NCBI RefSeq assembly: GCF_003991355.1
Contig: NZ_RCSU01000002.1
Span: 372,001-436,000, forward strand
Length of the DNA stretch: 64,000 nucleotides
Origin: Pseudoflavitalea rhizosphaerae
GTDB lineage: Bacteria; Bacteroidota; Bacteroidia; Chitinophagales; Chitinophagaceae
Direction of reading: 5' to 3'
The notes beneath the pieces were generated by a model. The model made no database searches. It was not told the origin of the DNA and saw nothing but the letters and a program-made list of their open reading frames with translations. This document shows positions 53,627 to 61,452 of the stretch, in pieces (the stretch's first letter is position 1; every line of letters begins with the position of its first letter). A program made the translations under genes and the position numbers.

Positions 53627-55936
53627 ATGCGTGTTTCTTTAAGGATCGCTAAACAGGAATTAGCATCACTCTTCTACTCACCCATCGCCTGGTTCATCCT
53701 CGTGATCTTCACCGTACAGTTCGGTATTGCCTTCACCGGCAAAATGGAAATGTATGTGTCTTACAAGAACCTTGGGTACAATACATTCAATCTTACCGAT
53801 TATATTTTCACGAACGGACAAACACCGGGATTGCTTCTCACTGTGCAGAGCCAGCTCTATCTTTTCATTCCCCTCATCACGATGGGACTGATCAGTCGCG
53901 AGATCAGCAGCGGTTCCATCAAGCTGCTTCAATCCTCACCTATCAGTGTGGCCGAGATCGTATTCGGAAAATACCTGGGCATCATGGCCTACGCATTGCT
54001 ACTCATCCTGCTGCTGCTGGCCTATGTTGTTACAGCATCTTTTTTCATTCCCAACTTCGAAATGTCATGGATGCTCAGTGGTATCCTCGGCATATTCCTG
54101 TTGCTGAGCGCTTATGCGGCTATCGGACTTTTTCTCTCCAGTCTTACTGCCTACCAGGTAGTGGCTGCATTGAGCACACTGGCCGTGCTTACATTTTTAC
54201 ATTATATCGGCAGCCTCTGGCAGGATATCGATTTTGTTCGCCATATCACTTATTTTCTTTCCGTAAGTGGAAAAGCAGACAGCCTGATCTATGGACTGAT
54301 CCGAAGTAAAGACATTGTTTATTTCCTTGTAGTGATCTCACTTTTCCTCGGACTTACCATGCTGAAACTTCAATCAGGCAGGGAAAGCAGGTCTTTTACC
54401 TTCACGGCAAGCCGTTACCTGTTGCTTATTGCTGTTTGCATAGGTATCGGTTATATCAGTGCGTTACCTAAGTATACCGCTTACCGGGATACCACTTCAC
54501 AACATATCCGAACGCTGCATCCCATCAGCCAGGAAGTGATGAAGAATTTGAAAGAACCACTGGAGATCACTACGTACGTGAACCTGCTGGACAAGGATTA
54601 CAATATAGGCGCAAAAAAACAACGCAATAATGATCTCGCGCGTTTCGAACAGTACCAGCGCTTTCATCCTGAACTGAAGATGAACTACGTGTACTATTAC
54701 GATACCACCGATAACAAATCGCTTTTCACCAACAAGATCAATAATGGCCTCGACCTGAAAGCAGTGGCCGAAAACGTAGCTGAATCCAATAAGCTCGATA
54801 TCCGTGATTTCCTCACTCCGCAGGAAATCCGCAAACAGATCAGCCTGAAAGAAGAAGGCAACCGTTTTGTGCGCGTATTGAAAAGCGGAGAAAAGAAAAC
54901 CTGGCTCAGGCTGTACAATGATTTCTTCAAACATCCCGGCGAGCCTAATATCGTGGTGGCTGTGAAGCTGCTTGAAGAAGGCCCTTCCCGCATCGCATTC
55001 GTTACCGGCAATGATCTCCGGAGCATCAAAGACAATAGCGACCGTGGCTATCGCGCAAGCACAAGCGAAAAAACGCAGCGGAATACGCTCGTCAACAACG
55101 GCTTCGAGCCGGTAAGTGTAGATCTTGAACAGGCAGAGATACCCAATAATATAGACGCTCTCGTGATAGCAGACCCGCGCAGCGCCTTTTCTCCGGAAGA
55201 ACTGGCAAAGATCAAAACGTATATAGACAATGGTGGCAACCTGCTGGTAACGGCCGAAGGCGAGTTCCAGGAATACCTGAAACCTGTTCTCGAACCGATG
55301 GGCATCCATTTTCTCAAAGGCACTGTTGCACAGATAAATGACGGCATGGCGCCCAATATCGTGTACAGCTATTTCAGCAAGGATGCTGGTATCCTTGGCG
55401 CTGAATTCAATAACAAGTGGAAGGACTCCACTTTCAAGGTGGTAATGCATGGCGCCGGCGCGATGGAATACAGTCCCGCCGGTGATTTCAAGGCCATCCC
55501 ATTACTGGGAACGCATACTGACAAGAGTTTCCTGAAAGCGAAAAAAATAGAACCCGATTCGCTTCGCCTGGCATTCAATGCCGCTGAAGGTGATCTGAAT
55601 ATTCCCGTAAATACTGCCATTGCACTGACCCGTACGGTAAATGGAAAACAGCAAAAGATTGCTGTGACCTCCGATGCTGATTTCATCAGCAACCTGGAGC
55701 TGAGCACATTCAGGAAAACCGGGGGAAACAAGAATACACAATTCTACAACGGACTGTTCAACTGGTTCAGTAACGGGAAATATCCTGTTGTGATCCCCGC
55801 GAAAGATCCGGTAGACAATGATATCACACTCACGGCAAAAGGAGTGAACTGGCTGAAGGTAATCTACCTGTATGGCCTGCCCGCAGTGATCTTATTCGGT
55901 GGCATATTACTGCTGTTCTTCCGAAGAAGGAAATAA
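53627..55936 (+). CDS. GldF-GldG-like fused ABC permease/auxiliary protein
   Basis: A 769-residue protein. The N-terminal ~245 residues are an ABC-2-type permease with six membrane helices (SPIAWFILVIFTVQFGIAFT; SREISSGSIKLLQSSPISVA), matching GldF in size. A further helix (~265-283) leads into a GldG-type periplasmic domain (~290-740, TTYVNLLDKDYNIGAKKQRN; IDALVIADPRSAFSPEELAK) ending with one more helix and FFRRRK. In Flavobacterium GldF and GldG are separate proteins, so this is a fusion. It is encoded 24 bp behind the ATPase gene; repeat copy 6 begins with the base after its stop codon. Confidence 0.85.
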   Translation: MRVSLRIAKQELASLFYSPIAWFILVIFTVQFGIAFTGKMEMYVSYKNLGYNTFNLTDYIFTNGQTPGLLLTVQSQLYLFIPLITMGLISREISSGSIKLLQSSPISVAEIVFGKYLGIMAYALLLILLLLAYVVTASFFIPNFEMSWMLSGILGIFLLLSAYAAIGLFLSSLTAYQVVAALSTLAVLTFLHYIGSLWQDIDFVRHITYFLSVSGKADSLIYGLIRSKDIVYFLVVISLFLGLTMLKLQSGRESRSFTFTASRYLLLIAVCIGIGYISALPKYTAYRDTTSQHIRTLHPISQEVMKNLKEPLEITTYVNLLDKDYNIGAKKQRNNDLARFEQYQRFHPELKMNYVYYYDTTDNKSLFTNKINNGLDLKAVAENVAESNKLDIRDFLTPQEIRKQISLKEEGNRFVRVLKSGEKKTWLRLYNDFFKHPGEPNIVVAVKLLEEGPSRIAFVTGNDLRSIKDNSDRGYRASTSEKTQRNTLVNNGFEPVSVDLEQAEIPNNIDALVIADPRSAFSPEELAKIKTYIDNGGNLLVTAEGEFQEYLKPVLEPMGIHFLKGTVAQINDGMAPNIVYSYFSKDAGILGAEFNNKWKDSTFKVVMHGAGAMEYSPAGDFKAIPLLGTHTDKSFLKAKKIEPDSLRLAFNAAEGDLNIPVNTAIALTRTVNGKQQKIAVTSDADFISNLELSTFRKTGGNKNTQFYNGLFNWFSNGKYPVVIPAKDPVDNDITLTAKGVNWLKVIYLYGLPAVILFGGILLLFFRRRK

Positions 55937-56065
55937 TCAGGGTGCCGGCAGTCGCTCGCCTCCCGGCGAGTGACTTTTGTTTAGTCGCCTCCGGCGACGC
56001 GGTGTTCGCCGGAGGCGAACAAATACAAGTCACTCGCCGGGAGGCGAGCGACTGCCGGCACTCTG
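55937..56065. repeat. Dispersed multi-hairpin palindromic repeat, copy 6
   Basis: TCAGGGTGCCGGCAGTCGC at one end matches GCGACTGCCGGCACTCTG at the other. The forward centre is GTCGCCTCCGGCGAC-GCGGTG-TTCGCCGGAGGCGAA, identical to copy 4. Like copy 5, it starts directly after a TAA stop, so both read TAATCAG at the junction. It lies between convergent genes. Confidence 0.88.
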
Positions 56066-56084
56066 CTTTTAATCATTCAGCGGT

Positions 56085-56104
56085 TCAGTTGAAATTTCAA
56101 CTGA
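56085..56104. repeat. Perfect 20-bp palindrome
   Basis: TCAGTTGAAATTTCAACTGA is a perfect 20-bp palindrome, 28 bp beyond the stop of the leftward radical SAM gene and 20 bp after repeat copy 6. As RNA it gives an 8-bp stem with a 4-nt loop and no strong T-run; as DNA it could bind a dimeric protein. Confidence 0.7.
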
Positions 56105-56131
56105 CATGCCTTTGGCCATATTGAACGGGTG

Positions 56132-58333
56132 CTACAATTTCAATAATCCAACTTTGTGCAATGTATTCACGGGCTTATTATCCCAGAACAATTCAAAATC
56201 TTCAAAACCACTTTCCCGGTAGTTATCCATTACTTCCTGGAGCGTATAGGTCTTAGCGTTAGATACAGATAATTTATTCAGCATACCTGCCAGCCAGTCG
56301 CCCTGCTCCCGGTTCACGCTGATGCTGAATTTTCCTTTTTTGTCCTGGAAGGAAAGTTCCGTCATTTCCCACTGGTTACCTTTTTTGGATTTGGTGAAAT
56401 GTTCTACCATAGGCGTTCTGCCTAGCCAAACGATCTTAGAGTTGGGTTTGGCTGCAGTATACAGGTCATGCGTAAGTACTTGCTGGATATGGTCCGGAGC
56501 TACTTTGGTTTTCGGTACTTTAAAATCGAACCATTTTTGCAAAGGTTCTTCCAGTCCGATCCCGTGCATAAAATTGAGCAGGGATTTTTTAAGACCGTAG
56601 CTGAATGCTTCATGGTCAGCGCCGGATTCATCGATATGCACGATATCATTATTGGCGAAGGTGCCGGTTGTATCGTTTTCCTTTTTTACATTGAACTTTT
56701 CCGGTTGTAACCCTACAGGGCTATGGGCAGTCATGGTAAAGAGATGCCAGAACGCCGATTGGAGTATGCCAGCGGCAAACATCTGGCGGACCATTTCCAG
56801 GGAATCGATGGTTTCCTGTGCTGTTTGTGTAGGGAACCCATACATCAGGTAAGCATGCACCATGATGCCAGCTTCAGTGAAATTGCGGTTTACCTGCGCT
56901 ACCTGGGCCACGGTGATCCCTTTTTGGATCAGTTCCAGGAGGCGGTCGCTGGCTACTTCAAGTCCACCTGAAACGGCGATACAACCCGATCTTTTGAGCA
57001 GGAGGCAGAGATCGCGGGTGAAACTTTTTTCGAAGCGGATATTCGTCCACCAGCTCACCACCAGTTTTCGTTTGATGATTTCCAGTGCGAGTGCGCGCAT
57101 GAGTGCAGGCGGAGCCGCTTCATCCACGAAGTGAAAACCATTCTGCCCTGTTTGCGCAATAAGCTCTTCCATCCTGTCTGCCAGTAAGGAGGCCGCGATT
57201 GGCTCATAGAGCCTGATATAGTCGAGAGAGATATCGCAGAAGGTACATTTACCCCAATAGCAACCATGCGCCATCGTTAGTTTGTTCCATCGGCCATCGC
57301 TCCACATGCGGTGCATGGGATTCACCACTTCGATGGCATTGATGTATTTATCGAGCAGAAAATCGCGATAGTCTGGAGTGCCAACCTGTCCCTGTTTGTA
57401 ATCGGAACAGGCTTTGTTATTGAAATACTTCACTTCACCATTGACCAGTGCAAAAGTCCGTTTCAGTTCTTCCTGTGTTTTAGTGCCTTCTATATGATGG
57501 ATGAGGTTTTCGATAGGCGCTTCTCCATCGTCCAAAGTAATGTAATCATAGAATTCAAAAACACGGGGATCCGAGAGCGAGCGCAGCTCAGTATTGGCGA
57601 AACCTCCGCCCATAGCCACTTTCGCACCGGGGTAATTTTTTCTGATCCACTGTCCGCATCGTAGTGAAGCATAAAGATTTCCGGGAAAGGGAACAGAAAT
57701 AGCAACAAGTTTTGGTTGCACGGATTGCATATGCGATTGCAGGAGATGGATCAACAGATGGTCTATGTACGTGTACTCTTTTCGCAACTCTTTGTAGAGC
57801 TCATCGAAACTGTTGGCGGAGCGGCCGAGCTTTTCTGCATACCTGCTGAAACCGAAATGTTCGTCTACACATTCCCGGATGAGATCAGACAGGTCTTCCA
57901 GGTACATGGTGGAAAGATGTTTGCCTTTGTCCTGTGTGCCCATGGAGCCGAAGGCCCAGTCGAGGTCTTCCAGCTGGGCAAATCTGCTTGCTTCGGGAAG
58001 GAAATCCCTTTTGCAGATCCGGTGCGCGAGTGTTGGATTATGGCCCTGGAGGAAGCTGATCACATCATCGATGGTGGTGATATAGTCCTCCTGCAATGCG
58101 ATAATGCGCGCAATATTTTCTGAAACCGTTTCCGGCTGATGCTTGTTGATATGATTGAAAAGCGCCTGAAGACCTTCTTTACTGAATAAAGCCAGGGTAA
58201 CTTCGATGCCCAGGTCGGCCTGAAACGAGGAGATATTCCGCGTATTGAGGAATCCTTTCAGGTATGCCGTTGCCGGGTAAGGCGTATTCAATTGTGTAAA
58301 AGGTGGCGTCAGTAAAAAAACAGTAGCGCTCAA
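56132..58333 (-). CDS. B12-binding-type radical SAM protein
   Basis: A 733-residue enzyme. Residues ~1-290 hold a cobalamin-binding-like Rossmann region (KLVAISVPFPGNLYASLRCG; AKVAMGGGFANTELRSLSD). A radical SAM barrel follows (~350-570), with GCYWGKCTFCD as cluster motif (Cys358, Cys363, Cys366). The spacing is Cx4Cx2C rather than the usual Cx3Cx2C. Later SAM-domain motifs (SGGLEVASDRLLELIQKGIT; HAYLMYGFPTQTAQETID) are normal. A C-terminal ~150-residue domain is unique. The reaction is unknown; methylation or rearrangement of a lipid or peptide is usual in this class. The gene is monocistronic between repeat copies 6 and 7. Confidence 0.85.
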   Translation of the reverse strand: MSATVFLLTPPFTQLNTPYPATAYLKGFLNTRNISSFQADLGIEVTLALFSKEGLQALFNHINKHQPETVSENIARIIALQEDYITTIDDVISFLQGHNPTLAHRICKRDFLPEASRFAQLEDLDWAFGSMGTQDKGKHLSTMYLEDLSDLIRECVDEHFGFSRYAEKLGRSANSFDELYKELRKEYTYIDHLLIHLLQSHMQSVQPKLVAISVPFPGNLYASLRCGQWIRKNYPGAKVAMGGGFANTELRSLSDPRVFEFYDYITLDDGEAPIENLIHHIEGTKTQEELKRTFALVNGEVKYFNNKACSDYKQGQVGTPDYRDFLLDKYINAIEVVNPMHRMWSDGRWNKLTMAHGCYWGKCTFCDISLDYIRLYEPIAASLLADRMEELIAQTGQNGFHFVDEAAPPALMRALALEIIKRKLVVSWWTNIRFEKSFTRDLCLLLKRSGCIAVSGGLEVASDRLLELIQKGITVAQVAQVNRNFTEAGIMVHAYLMYGFPTQTAQETIDSLEMVRQMFAAGILQSAFWHLFTMTAHSPVGLQPEKFNVKKENDTTGTFANNDIVHIDESGADHEAFSYGLKKSLLNFMHGIGLEEPLQKWFDFKVPKTKVAPDHIQQVLTHDLYTAAKPNSKIVWLGRTPMVEHFTKSKKGNQWEMTELSFQDKKGKFSISVNREQGDWLAGMLNKLSVSNAKTYTLQEVMDNYRESGFEDFELFWDNKPVNTLHKVGLLKL

Positions 58334-58377
58334 ATCGGGTAATTTCGGGCAAAATTAGGTGAAATTGGCCGGAGTTA

Positions 58378-58549
58378 GGGGCTGACTAAAAAGGTAGCGT
58401 GCCGGCAGTCGCTCGCCTCTGGCGAGTGACTTGTATTGGCTCGCCTCTGGCGAGTACAGTGTTCGCCGGAGGCGAACTAATATCCGTCACTCGCCGGGAG
58501 GCGAGCGACTGCTCCCCGGGTAAACTCAATAACCCATTATAGTCAGTCC
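58378..58549. repeat. Dispersed multi-hairpin palindromic repeat, copy 7
   Basis: The left end GGGGCTGACTAAAAAGG is identical to that of copy 1. The right end ATTATAGTCAGTCC corresponds to the left-end type of copy 4 (GGGGCTGACTATAAAG). Outer arms read CAGTCGCTCGCCTCTGGCG and CTCGCCGGGAGGCGAGCGAC, and the centre has CTCGCCTCTGGCGAG-TACAGTG-TTCGCCGGAGGCGAA. It lies between the radical SAM gene start and the stop of a leftward YceI gene, ending 19 bp from that stop. Confidence 0.87.
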
Positions 58550-58568
58550 TGCTCCTGTGCTTTCTTCA

Positions 58569-59117
58569 CTAAACAGTTGCTTCCGCCGGGTGTTTAACCA
58601 GTTGTACTTCGGCACTGATCTTCACTTCATCACTCAAAGCCACCCCACCTGTTTCCAGAACGGAATTGAAGTTGATGCCCCAATCGCTTCGTTTGATCTT
58701 GCCAGTTACTGTAAAGCCGGCTCTTTCTCCACCCCATGGATCTTTGGTTACACCACTGTATTCAACATCCAGGCGAACAGGTTTGGAAATTCCTTTCAAT
58801 GTAAGTTCACCTACCAGTGTAAAGTTCTCGTCTCCTTTGTTTTCCACTTTCGTTGAACTGAATTCCAATTGAGGGTGATTATCTGTATCGAAGAAATCCC
58901 CGTTTCGAAGGTGTGCGTCCCTTTGTTCATTATTGGTGGAGATGGAAGCAATATCTGCGGTGAGGCGGACCTGAGCAGTAGAGAAGTCTTCTTCTTTTGT
59001 TTCCATTTCGATATTGAAATTTTTGAAAGAGCCTGAAACATTCGTGATCATGAGGTGTTTGATCTTGAAACCTAATTCGCTGTGCAAAGGGTCCAGCGTC
59101 CATTTTGTATTTGCCAT
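58569..59117 (-). CDS. YceI-family protein, cytosolic form
   Basis: A 182-residue lipocalin-like protein: NTKWTLDPLHSELGFKIKHL, FKNFNIEMETKEEDFSTAQV, then RNGDFFDTDNHPQLEFSS and LTLKGISKPVRLDVEYSG. YceI proteins bind isoprenoids or other amphiphiles. No signal peptide is present from this start, so it is cytosolic. The frame is open to 59252, but the extra residues are unlike the family and contain no export signal. It lies behind a second YceI gene on the same strand, separated by about 150 bp. Confidence 0.9.
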   Translation of the reverse strand: MANTKWTLDPLHSELGFKIKHLMITNVSGSFKNFNIEMETKEEDFSTAQVRLTADIASISTNNEQRDAHLRNGDFFDTDNHPQLEFSSTKVENKGDENFTLVGELTLKGISKPVRLDVEYSGVTKDPWGGERAGFTVTGKIKRSDWGINFNSVLETGGVALSDEVKISAEVQLVKHPAEATV

Positions 59118-59268
59118 AAGATTGTTTTTGAATCTGATTATCGTTTGACAAAACAAAATTACTTTGAGCCGGCAGTGGGAAGTGCAAACTATCCAAAAGG
59201 TAAGTAGTAACCTGGAGGTTAGTGGAAAGTTATGGACCTGTTCACAAAGCATGCTTTACGCTTGTTCC

Positions 59269-59952
59269 TCAACAACCGCGCTTCTGGCGGAAACGTAAAT
59301 CCAGTGACACCTGTACCAGATCTTCCAGCAGCTCATCTTTCATAAGAGACAATACACTGCCTGATTTGTATGTGATGCCCCATTTAGTACGGTCTATTGA
59401 GAGTGACGCAGTAGCAACAATATCCTCACCATTCCAAATGAGAGTGGCTGGGAACTGGATCTCTTGTGTAATAGCCCGCAAGGTCAGTTCACCGGTAATA
59501 GAATAAGAAGAATCACCGGATATTTTGATTGCTTTAGTCAACCGGAAAATACCCCGGGGATACTTGCTCACATCAAAGAAGTCAGGGTCTTTCAGATGCG
59601 ATACCAGTCCGTTATTGCTGCTTGTATCTTTCTTATCCGTGGTGGTAATAGTATTCATATCCAGTTCAAAAAAGCCTCCTGCGATCCTGCCATTGGCATC
59701 AATGGCCAGGTTACCCATCAAGGGTTTAATATAACCCTGATGTCCGTTCCCTCCCATAACATTCATGCCTTTCCAATTGACAAAGCTTCCAGGTATATCG
59801 AGCAAATACCTTACTACATTTCCCGTCTGAATGGAATCCGACTGTAAAGCTGCTGTAATTTTAGTTTCAGCAATAGCGGCTGATCGATCCCGGCATGCAA
59901 TGGCTCCCGTCAGGCATAAAGCTGCGCAGACGAACAATAAAACTGATCGCAT
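59269..59952 (-). CDS. YceI-family lipoprotein
   Basis: A 227-residue YceI protein with a lipoprotein signal (LFVCAALCLTGAIACRDRSA), so it is anchored in the envelope. The family parts are VVRYLLDIPGSFVNWKGMNV, KDPDFFDVSKYPRGIFRLTK and GELTLRAITQEIQFPATL. It probably binds a lipid or isoprenoid in the periplasm. The start MRSVLLFV was chosen to place the signal at the N-terminus. It is divergent from the membrane-anchored regulator at 60124, so the regulator may control it. Confidence 0.88.
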   Translation of the reverse strand: MRSVLLFVCAALCLTGAIACRDRSAAIAETKITAALQSDSIQTGNVVRYLLDIPGSFVNWKGMNVMGGNGHQGYIKPLMGNLAIDANGRIAGGFFELDMNTITTTDKKDTSSNNGLVSHLKDPDFFDVSKYPRGIFRLTKAIKISGDSSYSITGELTLRAITQEIQFPATLIWNGEDIVATASLSIDRTKWGITYKSGSVLSLMKDELLEDLVQVSLDLRFRQKRGC

Positions 59953-60123
59953 TTGATGTTGATTTTTTTGTTTTGAAAAAAATGGAATAAGTAACCCGGG
60001 TTGCTGACACAAACCTAAATTGCCCGTAAGAAGGAGTAGTAAAAGCGTGGTAAAAACTTTGTAAACGAATGTAAAATCTGATGAGCGTCACCAGGGCTCA
60101 GGTGGAATGCTGTAATTTTAAGT

Positions 60124-61080
60124 ATGAGTTGGAAAGCCTTACTGGCGATGGGAGCCGCCCTTATGATCATTGTTTCCTGGACCGCCATTCGTAGCCGCGC
60201 TATCCTGCCCGCTACAGACAGGGCAACTGAAAAGTTGGTGATCCGGCAAATTGGTCATCAATTGTTGTTGCAGTCTGGTGATTCCTCTTCACGGGTCCTT
60301 CCTGTGGAAGAGCGGCCAAACAGGGAATACCTCATCCGGCCTGGGGCACCTTTTACCTTTTTGCCCGATACATTGCTGGCTACAGTTCGCCGTGTAATAG
60401 CAGCCAACAACCTCCCCTCCAGTTACCGGGTGCAAGTGATCTACTGTACCCCATCAGCCGAAGTTGTTTACGGATTCCAGATATATCAGGACAGTGCACG
60501 AAACATAATACCCTGCCTGGGGCGCATGCAAGAAAAAGCCTGCTACAATATACTGATCGGGTTTACTGAAACCGAAACCGCCGGCATCGGTCCATTTTCA
60601 AGTGGCCTGCTGACAGGAAGCCTGGTGGTTATCCTGGTAAGTTTGTTACTCTGTGCGCTGTATTTAAAAAGAAGAAAAGCTGCGATGGATAGTCATGGGC
60701 ATCAAAACATTCAATCAAATCTGCCAGGGGAAGAAGTAAAGGAGGAATTGCCTGTGTCATCCGGTATTGCTATTGGCAACCTGCTCTTTTTGTGGGAAAG
60801 TCAACAACTGGTAGCGGGTCCATCCATCATCACGCTCACTGCAAAAGAAGCCAAATTGTTGCACGTTTTTGCCAAAGCCCAGCAGGAAGTAATAGATCGT
60901 GATCAGTTGATGAAAGAAGTGTGGGAAGATGAAGGCGTCATAGTTGGCCGTAGCCTGGATATGTTCGTCTCGAAATTGCGAAAAAAGTTGCAGGCCGATC
61001 CACGCATCAGTATCCTGAATGTACACGGAAAAGGCTATAAGCTGGCGATTACAAAAGCAATATCTATGCAAACAGAATAG
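60124..61080 (+). CDS. Membrane-anchored winged-helix transcriptional regulator
   Basis: A 318-residue protein with a first membrane segment (7-26), a periplasmic domain of ~130 residues with two cysteines or more, a second membrane segment (~158-180, SGLLTGSLVVILVSLLLCALY) and a C-terminal OmpR-type winged helix (~215-315, TLTAKEAKLLHVFAKAQQEV; VGRSLDMFVSKLRKKLQADP; VHGKGYKLAI). The DNA-binding end is C-terminal, opposite to ToxR/CadC proteins. Such regulators sense envelope conditions directly. It is divergent from two YceI genes, which are its most likely targets. Confidence 0.88.
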   Translation: MSWKALLAMGAALMIIVSWTAIRSRAILPATDRATEKLVIRQIGHQLLLQSGDSSSRVLPVEERPNREYLIRPGAPFTFLPDTLLATVRRVIAANNLPSSYRVQVIYCTPSAEVVYGFQIYQDSARNIIPCLGRMQEKACYNILIGFTETETAGIGPFSSGLLTGSLVVILVSLLLCALYLKRRKAAMDSHGHQNIQSNLPGEEVKEELPVSSGIAIGNLLFLWESQQLVAGPSIITLTAKEAKLLHVFAKAQQEVIDRDQLMKEVWEDEGVIVGRSLDMFVSKLRKKLQADPRISILNVHGKGYKLAITKAISMQTE

Positions 61081-61452
61081 TGGCCTGGTAATGCTCCCGG
61101 AAGATATGCCAGCAGTATCATAGTCAAGTTAGAAAAATGCGGACCAGGTATTGTCCGTTTGATTAAGTTAGAAAACAAAAACCCGCGACCAGCGAGATTT
61201 TTTGTTTACGTTGTGAACGAGAGTGGAAAGTTTTCGAACCGAATTCGCTTCGAGTTGAACCTGTTGACTGCCAAATTCAACCAATGCCGTTTCTCGTATC
61301 TTGAAACTTCTAAATTTACCTGACAAATGGGCAATTTCTGCACATTAAGACACACCAATTAATTCCACAAATAGCCCTAATTTTCTTACCTTTAACAGAC
61401 TTATATGTCAATTATGTGATTTTTTTCACACAAACCGCAGATAATTCGTGAA
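61081..61452. other. 372-bp gap with island-border repeat A
   Basis: The gap contains AAAACAAAAACCCGCGACCAG (61172 on), a partly decayed hairpin, and the shared block GAGTGGAAAGTTTTCGAA near 61220. Related sequences lie at 62931 and 63516. The rest is AT-rich and probably holds the promoter of the ATPase gene. The regular base composition of the left side changes to AT-rich here, suggesting an island border. Confidence 0.5.
61176..61263. repeat. Island-border repeat A
   Basis: AAAAACCCGCGACCAGCG is followed by GTGAACGAGAGTGGAAAG and TTTTCGAACC, then a diverging CGAGTTGAACCTG. Repeat B shares these blocks in the same order and spacing with about three of four bases identical; repeat C shares only the first block. 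Confidence 0.6.

Noticed and set aside
54497-55450. 317-codon open frame on the minus strand inside the GldFG-like gene
   Set aside because: It is antisense to a well-supported coding region, with no recognisable motif.
632-58549. Recurring short ORFs through the palindromic repeats, with peptides such as MFAGGEQIQVTRREASDC
   Set aside because: They appear in every copy because the repeats are GC-rich and lack stops. They also cause false N-terminal extensions of real genes (at 31121 and 52607). There is no start context or family.
61200-61260. TTCGAA-containing block that resembles a tRNA T-loop (also near 62980)
   Set aside because: No acceptor stem, D-arm or anticodon arm can be drawn around it on either strand.
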